A DNA stretch of 64,000 nucleotides from Flagellimonas ochracea (GCF_009903685.1 NZ_JAAABI010000002.1:62001-126000), one strand, 5' to 3'. Counted from the first letter of the stretch, positions 33,301-42,630 are shown. Notes: generated from the sequence alone by a model not told the origin. Numbers and translations: made by a program.

Positions 33301-35571
33301 TTGAAATTTATTGAAAAGGTATTGGTCCTGCGAATTTTAATGCTGTTCCCTCTTATGGGTGCTGCACAAAAAACTGTTCTTTCAGGAATTGTTTCTGAAA
33401 ATGGTGCCCCACTGCCCTATGTAAATATAGTGCTCAAAGGAACCCAACTAGGAACCGCGACAGACAAAGAGGGACAGTTCTCATTCACAGAACTGACCCC
33501 AGGTTCATATGTGTTGATTGCTTCATCTATTGGTTACAAGCCCTACAGGACCAATATACTGATTGGAAAAGGGGAAGCCAAAAGGCTTGAAATACAATTG
33601 GACCCTTCTGCGGAAAGTTTGAAAGAAACTGTGGTGACCGGAACTTTAAAACCTGTTAGCCGATTGGAGAGTCCTGTACCCGTGGAGGTCTACTCCCCTG
33701 CTTTTTTCAAAAAAAATCCAACTCCGAGCATTTTTGATGCTCTCCAAAATGTAAACGGAGTGCGCCCCCAAATCAACTGCAATGTGTGCAATACGGGTGA
33801 TATCCATATCAACGGTTTGGAAGGTCCGTATACTTTGGTGCTTATCGATGGCATGCCCATCGTCAGCGGTTTGGGAACTGTATATGGCCTTACAGGAATC
33901 CCCAATTCTTTGATAGAACAAATTGAAATCGTGAAAGGGCCAGCTTCTACCTTGTATGGTAGTGAGGCAGTGGGTGGATTGATTAATATCATCACCAAGC
34001 ACGCTCCCAACGCCCCTGAATTTTTTATGGATGGGTTTGCAACTGGGTGGGGAGAGTACAATCTGGATGTAGGAAGCAAAATCAGCTTTGGCCAAAAGAC
34101 CGACTTGTTATTGGGCGTCAACTACTTCAACTATGATATCCCGATTGACAATAATAACGACAATTTTACTGATGTTACCCTTCAGGACCGTATTTCCATT
34201 TTCCAAAAATGGAATTTCAAAAGAAAAGACTCGCGAGTGTTTTCGTTGGCAGGTCGGTTTTTCTACGAAGACCGCTGGGGTGGAGAAATGCAATGGACAC
34301 CCGAATTTCGAGGTGGAGATGAAATCTATGGGGAAAGTATCTATACCCGTAGATGGGAAGTTTTAGGCAAGTATGAGCTTCCCATAAAAGAGAGTGTATT
34401 ACTTTCCCTTTCCTATAATGATCATACTCAAAACTCTGCCTATGGAAATGAGCTTTACTTGGCCGACCAACGTATCGGTTTTGCCCAACTGACCTGGGAC
34501 AAGTCGATTGGAAAGCACCATCTGCTTTTGGGGAGTGCCCTCAGATATAACTACTACGATGACAATACCCCCGCGACCCCTCTGGCGGAAAACGTCTGGA
34601 TTCCCAGTCTATTTGTTCAGGACGAAATCCGGTTGGCCCCAAAACATTCATTTTTAACAGGGCTGCGTTATGATTATGACAACCGACATGGTAATATTTT
34701 TACACCAAGAGCCGCTTACAAATGGAAATTTTCCGACCATGATATTTTTAGGGTGAATGCGGGTACCGGATTTCGGGTGGTCAATCTTTTTACGGAAGAT
34801 CACGCAGCACTCACCGGTGCCAGAGAAGTAGTGATTGCGGAAGCGTTGAAACCAGAACGTTCCATAAATGTCAATCTCAATTATCTAAAAAAGATTTATA
34901 GCAACCATGGTACGTTCATGAGTTTGGACGCCTCTGCGTTTTATACGAACTTTTCCAACGTTATCTTGCCCGATTATGACACCAACCCAAACCAGATTAT
35001 TTACGATAATTTGAATGGAAAATCAGTTTCCCAAGGGGTGAGTGCCAATTTGGAAATGGTATTTGCGAATGGTCTCCGCTTTTTGGCCGGAGCCACCTGG
35101 CAGGATGTGAGCAATACCGAAGATGGGGTTGCCCAGCGTCAAATTCTTACAGAGAGTTTCACCGGTACCTGGAATGTATCGTATACTTTTCGTGCCCTCA
35201 ATCTATCTGTTGATTATACAGGTAACCTATACGGTCCGATGCGTTTGCCACTATTGGGTGACTTGGACCCCAGAGCCCCCAACTCTCCCACATGGAGCAT
35301 CCAGAACATTCAGTTTACGTATAAAGGCTTAAAGGATTTTGAAGTGTACGGAGGGGTTAAAAACCTATTGGACTGGACCCCTAACCAGGGTAATCCTTTT
35401 ATTATTGCCAGGGCCAACGATCCTTTTGATCAGAATGTAACCTTTGATAGCAACGGAAATGCCGTAGCAACAGCAAACAATCCATTCGCACTAACTTTTG
35501 ACCCCAATTATGTGTATGCACCCAATCAGGGTATACGTGGCTTCTTTGGATTGCGATATACCGTTTTCTAA
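33301..35571 (+). CDS. TonB-dependent receptor with carboxypeptidase-like N-terminal domain (metal uptake candidate)
   Basis: A 756-residue outer-membrane receptor. A signal region ends at MGAAQ, followed by a carboxypeptidase-regulatory-like domain (about 27-105, GIVSENGAPLPYVNIVLKG), a plug (GLEGPYTLVLIDGMPIVSGL, EIVKGPASTLYGSEAVGGLI) and a barrel ending in a terminal aromatic (RYTVF). The plug contains a C160-N-V-C163 pair, unusual for a barrel receptor and possibly metal-binding. The start is TTG 33301, which gives a normal basic start before the hydrophobic stretch. The promoter region holds a DtxR/MntR-type palindrome, so Mn, Fe or a related metal complex is the likely cargo (inference). 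Confidence 0.9.
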   Translation: MKFIEKVLVLRILMLFPLMGAAQKTVLSGIVSENGAPLPYVNIVLKGTQLGTATDKEGQFSFTELTPGSYVLIASSIGYKPYRTNILIGKGEAKRLEIQLDPSAESLKETVVTGTLKPVSRLESPVPVEVYSPAFFKKNPTPSIFDALQNVNGVRPQINCNVCNTGDIHINGLEGPYTLVLIDGMPIVSGLGTVYGLTGIPNSLIEQIEIVKGPASTLYGSEAVGGLINIITKHAPNAPEFFMDGFATGWGEYNLDVGSKISFGQKTDLLLGVNYFNYDIPIDNNNDNFTDVTLQDRISIFQKWNFKRKDSRVFSLAGRFFYEDRWGGEMQWTPEFRGGDEIYGESIYTRRWEVLGKYELPIKESVLLSLSYNDHTQNSAYGNELYLADQRIGFAQLTWDKSIGKHHLLLGSALRYNYYDDNTPATPLAENVWIPSLFVQDEIRLAPKHSFLTGLRYDYDNRHGNIFTPRAAYKWKFSDHDIFRVNAGTGFRVVNLFTEDHAALTGAREVVIAEALKPERSINVNLNYLKKIYSNHGTFMSLDASAFYTNFSNVILPDYDTNPNQIIYDNLNGKSVSQGVSANLEMVFANGLRFLAGATWQDVSNTEDGVAQRQILTESFTGTWNVSYTFRALNLSVDYTGNLYGPMRLPLLGDLDPRAPNSPTWSIQNIQFTYKGLKDFEVYGGVKNLLDWTPNQGNPFIIARANDPFDQNVTFDSNGNAVATANNPFALTFDPNYVYAPNQGIRGFFGLRYTVF

Positions 35572-35658
35572 AAGCAAATAGTAGAGCAATGGTTATCTTT
35601 GAATTAGTATTTCTAACTCAACACCGATACTCCGCTATTCATCAAACTAAAGCATCAA

Positions 35659-35964
35659 ATGATTATACGAATCTTTACCGCTACTATCCCTTCGGACTTA
35701 CATAATGCATTTGAAACCAAGTTCAAGGAAATTTCTGTTCCAGTGGTCAAGAACTACAACGGATTGATTTCTTTGGAAATTGGTCGTCCTTCTCAATGGA
35801 ATCCCAATGAGTTTGTTATGGTTTCTCGCTGGAAAACTGAGCAAGATCTTATCAATTTTGCCGGGGAAGATTGGAATAAGGCACACATCCCAAAAGGCAT
35901 GGAAAAATACATTACCACATGCACAGTTTCACATTTTGAACAAATTGATTTAAAACAAGGCTGA
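35659..35964 (+). CDS. Antibiotic biosynthesis monooxygenase (ABM) domain protein
   Basis: A 101-residue single-domain protein of the ferredoxin-like ABM fold: strand MIIRIFTATIP, helix LHNAFETKFKEIS, strand GLISLEIGRP, strand NEFVMVSRWKTEQDLINFA, helix and the last strand CTVSHFEQIDL. ABM proteins act as small monooxygenases, haem-degrading enzymes or reactive-species scavengers; family members are too diverse to name a substrate. A TATCTTTG box at 35594-35601 is a likely -7 promoter element. The gene lies 34 bases before crtY, so co-transcription with the carotenoid gene is possible. Confidence 0.8.
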   Translation: MIIRIFTATIPSDLHNAFETKFKEISVPVVKNYNGLISLEIGRPSQWNPNEFVMVSRWKTEQDLINFAGEDWNKAHIPKGMEKYITTCTVSHFEQIDLKQG

Positions 35965-35998
35965 CCATTCTTATGGTTCCTTTCCGTATTTTTAGCCC

Positions 35999-37141
35999 AT
36001 GTCCCATTACGATTTCATAATTATGGGTGCCGGCGCTGCCGGTCTATTGTTGGCCGACGCCTTGGGAAAAGACGCTTTTTTTGCCTCCAAGTCCATTTTG
36101 ATATTGGAAAAAGGCTTCAAATCACAAAACGACAGAACATGGTGCTATTGGGAAAAAGGCAAAGGCGATTTTGATTCCTTGATTCACAAAAAATGGGACA
36201 ATATTTATGTGGCTGGTAAAAAGCTCCGCTTATCAACATCCATTGCTCCCTACGCATACAAAATGATACAGGGAATTGATTTTTATAAGTATTATGTTTC
36301 AAAAGTCAAGTCGTACACAAATGTCACGTGGGTCCAAGAGCAGGTCGATGGCGTTGAGGAAAACGAAAATACCGTTTTGGTCAAAACCGAAAAGAATGTC
36401 TATTCCGGAGAGGTAATCTTTAACAGCATTTTCGATTCGGGGTCCCTTAAACAGCAAAAAGAGTTCCCAGTACTACAGCAGCATTTTTTGGGTTGGTTCA
36501 TCCAAACCGAAAAACCAGTTTTTGATCCTGAAAAGGCCACTTTTATGGATTTCTCCATCCCACAGAAGGGAAATACCCGATTTATGTATGTCCTCCCATT
36601 TTCCGAAAGCGAAGCCTTGGTGGAGTACACCCTCTTCTCAGAAAAGCTATTAAAAAAAGAGGTTTATGAAAAAGCAATTGCATCTTACATGGTGGAGGAA
36701 TACAACAATGTGTCCTATCAAATTATGGAAAAAGAGTTCGGCACCATTCCCATGACGTGCTATCCATTCCACAAAAGGAATACAGAACGTATCTTTTACA
36801 TCGGGATTGCTGGCGGATGGGCAAAGCCCAGTACGGGATTCACTTTTTACAATACAAGTAAGCAGGTAAAAGCATTGGTGGACCATCTAAAACAAGATAA
36901 ATCGCTGACCCAATTTCATAAAAAGAACCGTTTTCATTTTTATGATATGTTGCTGCTCGATGTACTATCCAGTCATAACCACAAAGGGCGTTCTATATTT
37001 GAATCCCTGTTCAAAAAAAGAAAAGCCAGCCTTATTCTTAAATTTCTTGATAACGAAACGAGTATTTGGGAAGAATTGAAAGTTATGAATGCCTGTCCCA
37101 AATTCCCCTTCTTACGGGCATTATTGAATCGAATGTTTTAA
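35999..37141 (+). CDS. crtY: Lycopene beta-cyclase (CrtY-type)
   Basis: A 380-residue FAD-dependent lycopene cyclase that converts lycopene to beta-carotene. The N-terminal dinucleotide fold is seen in DFIIMGAGAAGLLLADAL. The family segments NDRTWCYWEKG, the central LGWFIQTEKPVFDPEKATFM and MDF, and the C-terminal IGIAGGWAKPSTGFTFYNTS are all typical of CrtY. No other carotenoid genes are adjacent except an isoprenyl diphosphate synthase on the opposite strand, whose end overlaps this gene by four bases. The gene fits yellow-orange Flavobacteriaceae that make zeaxanthin-type pigments. Confidence 0.92.
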   Translation: MSHYDFIIMGAGAAGLLLADALGKDAFFASKSILILEKGFKSQNDRTWCYWEKGKGDFDSLIHKKWDNIYVAGKKLRLSTSIAPYAYKMIQGIDFYKYYVSKVKSYTNVTWVQEQVDGVEENENTVLVKTEKNVYSGEVIFNSIFDSGSLKQQKEFPVLQQHFLGWFIQTEKPVFDPEKATFMDFSIPQKGNTRFMYVLPFSESEALVEYTLFSEKLLKKEVYEKAIASYMVEEYNNVSYQIMEKEFGTIPMTCYPFHKRNTERIFYIGIAGGWAKPSTGFTFYNTSKQVKALVDHLKQDKSLTQFHKKNRFHFYDMLLLDVLSSHNHKGRSIFESLFKKRKASLILKFLDNETSIWEELKVMNACPKFPFLRALLNRMF

Positions 37142-38121
37142 ACCGTTCGCTGCATTAAATTTTCCCCAAATTGGCGAAGGACCTTTTTGTTGGTCTTCGA
37201 AATTTTCATCATATCCAGGGTATCAAAAGCCCTGTGGGTAAATGACTTGATTTCTGTTTTGGTCGCCTCAACGGCTCCGCATTCCTGGAAAATGGATTTC
37301 ACGGCTTGCACTTTGGCATTTGGATTTTTTGGTTTGATGGAATACAGATGCAATAGACTTTCTTGTTGTTCTTTAGACCCCTTTTCCATTGAAGATAAAT
37401 ACAAAAAGGTCTTCTTGTTTTCAATGATATCCCCGCCAACCTGTTTGCCAAAGGTATTCGGATTCCCAAAAGCATCCAAATAATCATCCTGTAACTGAAA
37501 GGCGATGCCCAAGTTTCGTCCAAATTCATAAACTGCATCAGCTTCTTTGTTGGATGCTTTGGCTACAGTGGCACCCATTTTCATGGCGGCGGCCACCAAA
37601 ACGGATGTCTTATATTCAATCATCTTTATGTATTCCGGGATTGTAACATCTTCCCGGGTCTCAAAATCAATATCATATTGTTGCCCTTCGCATACTTCCA
37701 AAGCTGTTTTGCTGAAAAGGGTGGTCAGTTCCTTAAAAGTTTCTGGTGGATAGGATTCAAAAAACTGATAGGCTAAAATCAGCATGGCATCCCCTGAAAG
37801 AATTCCTGTGTTCAAATCCCATTTTTCGTGAACGGTTGTTTTCCCTCTTCGAAGGGGTGCATCGTCCATTATGTCGTCGTGCACCAAAGAAAAATTATGG
37901 AACATTTCCACAGCTAATGCCGCATCCATCGCTTCATCTGCGCTTCCACCAAAAACTTCCGCTGTCATCAAAGTTAAAATCGGTCTCAAACGCTTACCCC
38001 CAAGTTCCAGCATATAGGTGATTGGTTCATAAAGGTTTTCGGGATCGGTCTTTTTGGATTTGGCTTCCAGTTGCGACACAAATAGGGTCCGATATCGCTC
38101 AATAAATTTAGAATCTGCCAT
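37138..38121 (-). CDS. Polyprenyl diphosphate synthase
   Basis: A 327-residue trans-isoprenyl diphosphate synthase. Both aspartate-rich motifs are intact: the first, HDDIMDD (D82-D83-x2-D86), in LVHDDIMDDAPLRRGK and the second, QDDYLDAFG (D212-D213-x2-D216). The first motif is DDxxD without the two-residue insertion of short-chain type II enzymes, so the product length (C15, C20 or longer) is not settled from sequence alone. It is needed for quinones, carotenoids or undecaprenyl precursors. The gene is convergent with crtY and overlaps it by four bases at the 3' ends. Confidence 0.93.
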   Translation of the reverse strand: MADSKFIERYRTLFVSQLEAKSKKTDPENLYEPITYMLELGGKRLRPILTLMTAEVFGGSADEAMDAALAVEMFHNFSLVHDDIMDDAPLRRGKTTVHEKWDLNTGILSGDAMLILAYQFFESYPPETFKELTTLFSKTALEVCEGQQYDIDFETREDVTIPEYIKMIEYKTSVLVAAAMKMGATVAKASNKEADAVYEFGRNLGIAFQLQDDYLDAFGNPNTFGKQVGGDIIENKKTFLYLSSMEKGSKEQQESLLHLYSIKPKNPNAKVQAVKSIFQECGAVEATKTEIKSFTHRAFDTLDMMKISKTNKKVLRQFGENLMQRTV

Positions 38122-38299
38122 AGCATCAAAAATACGTGCAAATTACCAAATACAATATATAGATGGCTTCAATTAATTTATGTCCAAAATCCTTTTTAAG
38201 GTATTGCATATTCAACTTTTCTAAAAAAAAACGAAAAAAAGTTGCAATAGATTTGAAGTATATCGTCTTTATGTATGAAAAGGCAAATTGCTTTTGTGA

Positions 38300-38845
38300 A
38301 TGACAACCAAAACCGAGAACAGAAATAATCTATCCACGTTTTTCAATGAAGAGTATACCTCATTGAGAAGGTATGTGCAGTCGAAGATACAAGATACTTC
38401 CGAACGCGATGCGGAGGATATTGTACAGGACGTTGCCTTGAGGCTGTTTTCCAAAGCGGACGACATCTTGCCCATACAAAATGTTGCTGGGTTTGTATAC
38501 AATTCGGTCCGCAATAGGATCATCGATGTGATGCGGGGCAAAAAGGAGTATAAATATTCCAGTGACGATATGGATGGGCAATGGCAAGAATTTGTGCAGT
38601 TGTTTTATGGCGAAGCTGATAATACGTATTCACCATTACTGGAAAAAGCACTTAGGCAAGCCATAATGGAATTGAAACCGGTATATAGAGACATCATAAT
38701 TGCGATAGATTTTGAGGGCTACGCCTATAAAGAGATAGCCGACCAAACTGGCATCCCAGCGGGCACCCTAATGTCCAGAAGGCACAGGGCCCTATCCATA
38801 TTATCCAAAAATCTAGAAAACACTAAAAAACATAAAACAACATAG
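38300..38845 (+). CDS. ECF RNA polymerase sigma factor without adjacent recognisable anti-sigma
   Basis: A 181-residue ECF sigma factor. Region 2 spans SLRRYVQSKIQDTSERDAED, IVQDVALRLFSKADDI and VAGFVYNSVRNRIIDVMRGK. Region 4 spans LRQAIMELKPVYRDIIIAID and GYAYKEIADQTGIPAGTLMS, ending RRHRALSILSKNL. It is followed two bases later by a small membrane protein gene that lacks any known anti-sigma motif. Start ATG 38300. No clear promoter box is seen in the preceding 178-base interval, which is AT-rich. Confidence 0.92.
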   Translation: MTTKTENRNNLSTFFNEEYTSLRRYVQSKIQDTSERDAEDIVQDVALRLFSKADDILPIQNVAGFVYNSVRNRIIDVMRGKKEYKYSSDDMDGQWQEFVQLFYGEADNTYSPLLEKALRQAIMELKPVYRDIIIAIDFEGYAYKEIADQTGIPAGTLMSRRHRALSILSKNLENTKKHKTT

Positions 38846-38847
38846 TT

Positions 38848-39273
38848 ATGGAACATAAAAAAGACATTGAAAAAAGAATGGAAAAGGGCGTGGAGTATTA
38901 TGTGACGAAGGCCTTTAAGATCTTCATGATGGTAGTACTCTTCCTGATACTCTTTTTACTCGCCGTTTATGTGCTGATGCGCCTTTGGAACTGGCTTATG
39001 CCCGACCTGTTTGGAATAGCTGCGATCAACTACTGGCAGGCGTTTGGCATTATGGTACTGGCCAAGCTACTTTTTGGTTTTGGTGGAGGCAGTGGGAAAA
39101 GTAAAAGCGGGTCTAGCCACAAAAAAGATTATAAGAAGTCTCGTAGATGTGGTTCTTTGCGAAGAGATTTTGAAGAATGGAAATATTATGACCAATTCTG
39201 GAAAGAAGAAGGGGAAGAAGCTTACAATGCATTTATAGATAAAATCAAAAACGACAATCATGATACCCAATGA
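38848..39273 (+). CDS. Uncharacterised small membrane protein next to ECF sigma
   Basis: A 141-residue protein with two membrane helices (about 25-44 and 60-75), a Gly/Ser/Lys-rich linker and a charged C-terminal tail (RRDFEEWKYYDQFWKEEGEE) that would face the cytoplasm. It starts two bases after the sigma gene and is very likely co-expressed. It may act as an atypical anti-sigma or membrane partner, but there is no zinc-finger, FecR or other known anti-sigma signature. Short overlapping frames follow at its 3' end. Confidence 0.75.
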   Translation: MEHKKDIEKRMEKGVEYYVTKAFKIFMMVVLFLILFLLAVYVLMRLWNWLMPDLFGIAAINYWQAFGIMVLAKLLFGFGGGSGKSKSGSSHKKDYKKSRRCGSLRRDFEEWKYYDQFWKEEGEEAYNAFIDKIKNDNHDTQ

Positions 39274-39403
39274 AAAAAACAACAAAGAAGAACGGTCCCG
39301 CCGACAACACAAATCTTTTTTTTGGAGTTTGAACGCCAAAAACACGATGCGGTCCAGAAAACATTTCCCTTTTCGTCATTATGCGGTGGGTTGGCCATTT
39401 TAA
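39260..39403 (+). CDS. Possible small basic protein (47 aa), overlapping previous gene
   Basis: An ATG frame starting 14 bases before the end of the preceding gene and running 47 codons: Arg/Lys-rich with an aromatic end (GWPF). A 20-codon frame starting ATG 39270 (MKKTTKKNGPADNTNLFFGV) overlaps it. Neither has recognisable homology. They are listed because both lie in the operon's reading direction with overlapping starts; they may be chance frames. Confidence 0.3.
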   Translation: MIPNEKNNKEERSRRQHKSFFWSLNAKNTMRSRKHFPFRHYAVGWPF

Positions 39404-39443
39404 AACAAAAAGTTGCCAATACGTTAAAAAATTGCAAAACTTT

Positions 39444-39471
39444 GGAAACTTTTTTTGTTTATAAAGTTTCC
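39444..39471. promoter_or_regulatory. Inverted-repeat operator candidate for the TetR regulator
   Basis: GGAAACTTT (39444-39452), 10-base spacer, AAAGTTTCC (39463-39471): perfect 9-bp arms, 20 bases before the TetR-type ATG at 39492. Size and place fit a TetR-family operator controlling its own efflux operon. Confidence 0.7.
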
Positions 39472-39491
39472 ATCCTATTTTAGCGCTCCTT

Positions 39492-40097
39492 ATGAAGGAG
39501 AAAATTTTACAGAAGGCTACAGATATGTTCTTGAATCTCGGGTTCAAGAGTGTAACGATGGACGATTTGGCCCATGAAATGGGAATATCAAAAAAGACCA
39601 TTTATTCCCATTTTGAGAATAAGACCCAATTGGTCAAGGAGTGCACACTGAACTTGTTCTGTGTTATCTCAGACGGGATTGATTGCATCATGGAACAGCA
39701 AAAAAATCCGATTGAAGAACTATATGAAATAAAAAAATTCGTCATGCTCCATCTGAAAGATGAGAAGTCTTCACCGCAATACCAGCTGCAAAAGTATTAT
39801 CCCAAAATCCATGATACGTTAAAGCAGAAACAGTATGAGGTAATGTTGGAGTGTGTAGTGGATAATATAAGACGTGGTATAGAAATGGGAATTTACAGGG
39901 ACAACCTTCACGTAGAGTTTGTGGCAAGAATCTACTTTTCAGGAGTCACCTGTATCAAAGACAACGATATTTTTCCAACAAATATTTTTTCTATGCCTCA
40001 ACTAATGGACTATTATTTGGAATATCATATCCGGGGCATCGTTACCCCCGAAGGAAGAAAAATATTGAACTCAATCATCAATTCAAACCAAGAATAA
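39492..40097 (+). CDS. TetR/AcrR-family transcriptional regulator
   Basis: A 201-residue regulator with an N-terminal helix-turn-helix domain (KEKILQKATDMFLNLGFKSV, TMDDLAHEMGISKKTIYSHF) and a ligand-binding helical C-terminal part. It is the first gene of a tightly spaced RND efflux operon: its stop TAA is followed immediately by the ATG of the TolC-like gene. It probably represses this operon by binding the inverted repeat upstream (39444-39471) and lets go when the pump's substrate binds. The ligand is unknown. Confidence 0.93.
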   Translation: MKEKILQKATDMFLNLGFKSVTMDDLAHEMGISKKTIYSHFENKTQLVKECTLNLFCVISDGIDCIMEQQKNPIEELYEIKKFVMLHLKDEKSSPQYQLQKYYPKIHDTLKQKQYEVMLECVVDNIRRGIEMGIYRDNLHVEFVARIYFSGVTCIKDNDIFPTNIFSMPQLMDYYLEYHIRGIVTPEGRKILNSIINSNQE

Positions 40098-41435
40098 ATG
40101 CGATCAATCCTCATTACCTTACTTTTATTAGTATCGTCGTGGTCTATGCAGGGACAGGACACCCCTAAGAACAATTTTAGTTTGGAAGGAGCCATTACCT
40201 ATGCGTTGGAACATAATTATAGTTCCTTGAATGCTTCAAGGGATTTGGTAGATGCCCAAAAGCAAAAATGGGAAACCATTGCCACAGGGCTACCTCAAAT
40301 TTCCGGTGCCATCAGTTATCAAAACCAATTGATACAACCCGTAGCCCAGATACCTGCCGAGTTTTTCGGTGGTGAGCCGGGAACCTTTGAGGAAGTGGTC
40401 TTTGGTCAGCCTCAGTCCGCTACCGCCACGGCAACATTAAAGCAGCAAATTTTCGATGGCTCCTACATTGTGGGTGTGCAGGCCACGAGGACTTTTTTGA
40501 ACTACAGCCAAAACAACAAGGAAAAAACCGACCTGGAAGTCAGAAAAGCGGTCGTGGAAGCTTATGGTAATGTGCTGTTGGCCCAGGAGAGTGTTGCCAT
40601 TTTTGAAAAGAACAAGGCCACGCTTGAAAAGAATCTCTACGAAACCAAGCGTATTTATGAAAATGGCCTTGGAGATGAAGAAAGTGTAGATCAATTGCAG
40701 ATTACTTTATCATCAGTGGACAATCAGCTAAAAAATGCCAGGCGCTTGGAGAAGATCACACTTCAAATGCTCAATTTGGTTATGGGTCTGCCCATTGAAA
40801 ATGAAACCGTGCTCACCGAAAATCTCGATGACCTTACCCAAAGACAAATTGATTTGGGCCTTTTGGATTCAGATTTCAACATTGAGAACAATGTGGACTA
40901 CAAACTTGCGGAAAACTTGAACCAACAGCGATTTTTTGAATTAAAGTTGGCCAAAAGCCGAGCATTGCCCACATTGAATGCCTTTGTGAATTATGGGGGC
41001 AACTCTTTTAGCGACAATTTTAACTTTCTGAGTAGCGGACAACCCTGGTTTGAATCTTCGGTGTTAGGGTTTGACCTTAACATCCCCATTTTCAGTTCAT
41101 TGGGAAGAAGTGCCAGTACCCAGCGCGCTAAAATTGCCTTGGAAAAAGCCAAGACCCAGTTCACTGAGGCACAGGAACAAATACGCCTTCAATTGGAAAG
41201 TGCCAAGAGCGACTACATTTTATCCATAGAGGAATATGATACTTCTAAACAAAACCTGGAATTGGCAGAACGTATAGAAAACAAAAACCAGATTAAATAT
41301 GCTGAAGGCCTTGCAACCAGTTTTGAACTGAGACAAGCACAGACCCAACTCTATACCACACAACAGGAATATTTGCAATCTATGGTCGATGTGATCAATA
41401 AGAAAACCGAATTGGAAACTATTTTAAATCAATAA
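40098..41435 (+). CDS. TolC-family outer-membrane efflux protein
   Basis: A 445-residue outer-membrane factor. A signal peptide (residues 1-20, ending SMQGQ) is followed by the duplicated TolC helical hairpin pattern (LEGAITYALEHNYSSLNASR, KSRALPTLNAFVNYGGNSFS, LNIPIFSSLGR, EQIRLQLESAKSDYILSIEE). It forms the exit duct of the RND pump encoded downstream. The gene starts at the base after the TetR gene stop and ends 19 bases before the adaptor gene. Confidence 0.93.
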   Translation: MRSILITLLLLVSSWSMQGQDTPKNNFSLEGAITYALEHNYSSLNASRDLVDAQKQKWETIATGLPQISGAISYQNQLIQPVAQIPAEFFGGEPGTFEEVVFGQPQSATATATLKQQIFDGSYIVGVQATRTFLNYSQNNKEKTDLEVRKAVVEAYGNVLLAQESVAIFEKNKATLEKNLYETKRIYENGLGDEESVDQLQITLSSVDNQLKNARRLEKITLQMLNLVMGLPIENETVLTENLDDLTQRQIDLGLLDSDFNIENNVDYKLAENLNQQRFFELKLAKSRALPTLNAFVNYGGNSFSDNFNFLSSGQPWFESSVLGFDLNIPIFSSLGRSASTQRAKIALEKAKTQFTEAQEQIRLQLESAKSDYILSIEEYDTSKQNLELAERIENKNQIKYAEGLATSFELRQAQTQLYTTQQEYLQSMVDVINKKTELETILNQ

Positions 41436-41454
41436 ACGCATAATCCACACCATC

Positions 41455-42630
41455 ATGAAACGAACAATATATATAGGACTTACCGCAATACTCTTAGCTT
41501 CCTGCGGAGGTGGTAGCAACAGCTCTTTGGAAAGTGTGATTGCAAGTCAAGATCTAGAGGCTATCCGTGCCAAACAAGCTGAAATATCAGAACAGCAAAA
41601 AGATTTGGAAACGGACCTTAGGACTTTAGATTCGGTAATTGCCCTATTGGACGACAGTGCCAAATTACCTTTGGTAACCACCATAAAGGCCCAACCCCAA
41701 AAGTTCAACCATTATTTGGAGCTACAAGGAGATGTAATGACAAAACAAAATGTGCTTATCTATCCAGAGATGGCCGGAACACTATATCGCATATATGTGG
41801 TAGAAGGACAAAAAGTATCCAAAGGTCAACTATTGGCTTCCATTGACGATGGTGGCCTTTCCAGCCAATTGGCCCAAATGAGGACACAAGCGGAATTGGC
41901 CAAAACCACCTATGAACGTCAAAAAAGACTTTGGGAACAAAACATTGGTTCCGAAATTCAATACCTACAGGCCAAAACCAATTATGAGGCCCAAGAAAGT
42001 GCTGTAAAGCAAATGGAAAGCCAGGTGGCCAAATCGACCATAAGGGCACCCTTTACAGGTATTATTGATGATGTGATCAAAGATCAGGGTACCGTAGTGG
42101 CCCCTGGGCAGGGTTCTGAGATTTTCAGAATTGTCAATCTTTCCAACATGTATATTGAGGTAGAAGTCCCCGAAAGTCATTTACCCAATGTGACACCTGG
42201 AAAAGACGTCAGAGTCTATTTTCCTGTTTTGGGAGATAGTATACAGACGAAAATTCGCCAGACTGGTAATTTTATAGACCCCAGCAACAGATCTTTCACC
42301 GCCGAAATCCCGGTACCCATTAATGGAGGCAAAATAAAACCGAACCTTACAGCCAAGGTCATGATCAATGACTACACCAATGAAAGTGCCATCCTTATTC
42401 CACAGAGCATAGTATCGGAAAACGCTGCGGGGGAACAATATGTGTATCTAGTGGATGCTGATTCCATTACATCTGATCCAGTGGCAAAAAAGGCCATTAT
42501 TCAAACTGGAAAGACCCAGGGCGACTTCGTGGAAGTACTCTCAGGAATCAATGCAGGTGATGGACTTATTGACGAAGGCGCACGAAGCGTTAAGGAAGGA
42601 CAAAAGGTAAAAATCAAGAACGAAATTTAG
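41455..42630 (+). CDS. RND efflux periplasmic adaptor lipoprotein
   Basis: A 391-residue membrane-fusion protein with a lipoprotein signal (lipid cysteine C17 in ILLASCGGG). A coiled-coil stretch follows (IRAKQAEISEQQKDLETDLR). The lipoyl halves are EMAGTLYRIYVVEGQKVSKG and STIRAPFTGIIDDVIKDQGT. The beta-barrel and membrane-proximal domains fill the C-terminus. It is an AcrA/MdtA-type adaptor, linking the permease and TolC proteins of the same operon. Eight bases separate it from the permease gene. Confidence 0.93.
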   Translation: MKRTIYIGLTAILLASCGGGSNSSLESVIASQDLEAIRAKQAEISEQQKDLETDLRTLDSVIALLDDSAKLPLVTTIKAQPQKFNHYLELQGDVMTKQNVLIYPEMAGTLYRIYVVEGQKVSKGQLLASIDDGGLSSQLAQMRTQAELAKTTYERQKRLWEQNIGSEIQYLQAKTNYEAQESAVKQMESQVAKSTIRAPFTGIIDDVIKDQGTVVAPGQGSEIFRIVNLSNMYIEVEVPESHLPNVTPGKDVRVYFPVLGDSIQTKIRQTGNFIDPSNRSFTAEIPVPINGGKIKPNLTAKVMINDYTNESAILIPQSIVSENAAGEQYVYLVDADSITSDPVAKKAIIQTGKTQGDFVEVLSGINAGDGLIDEGARSVKEGQKVKIKNEI

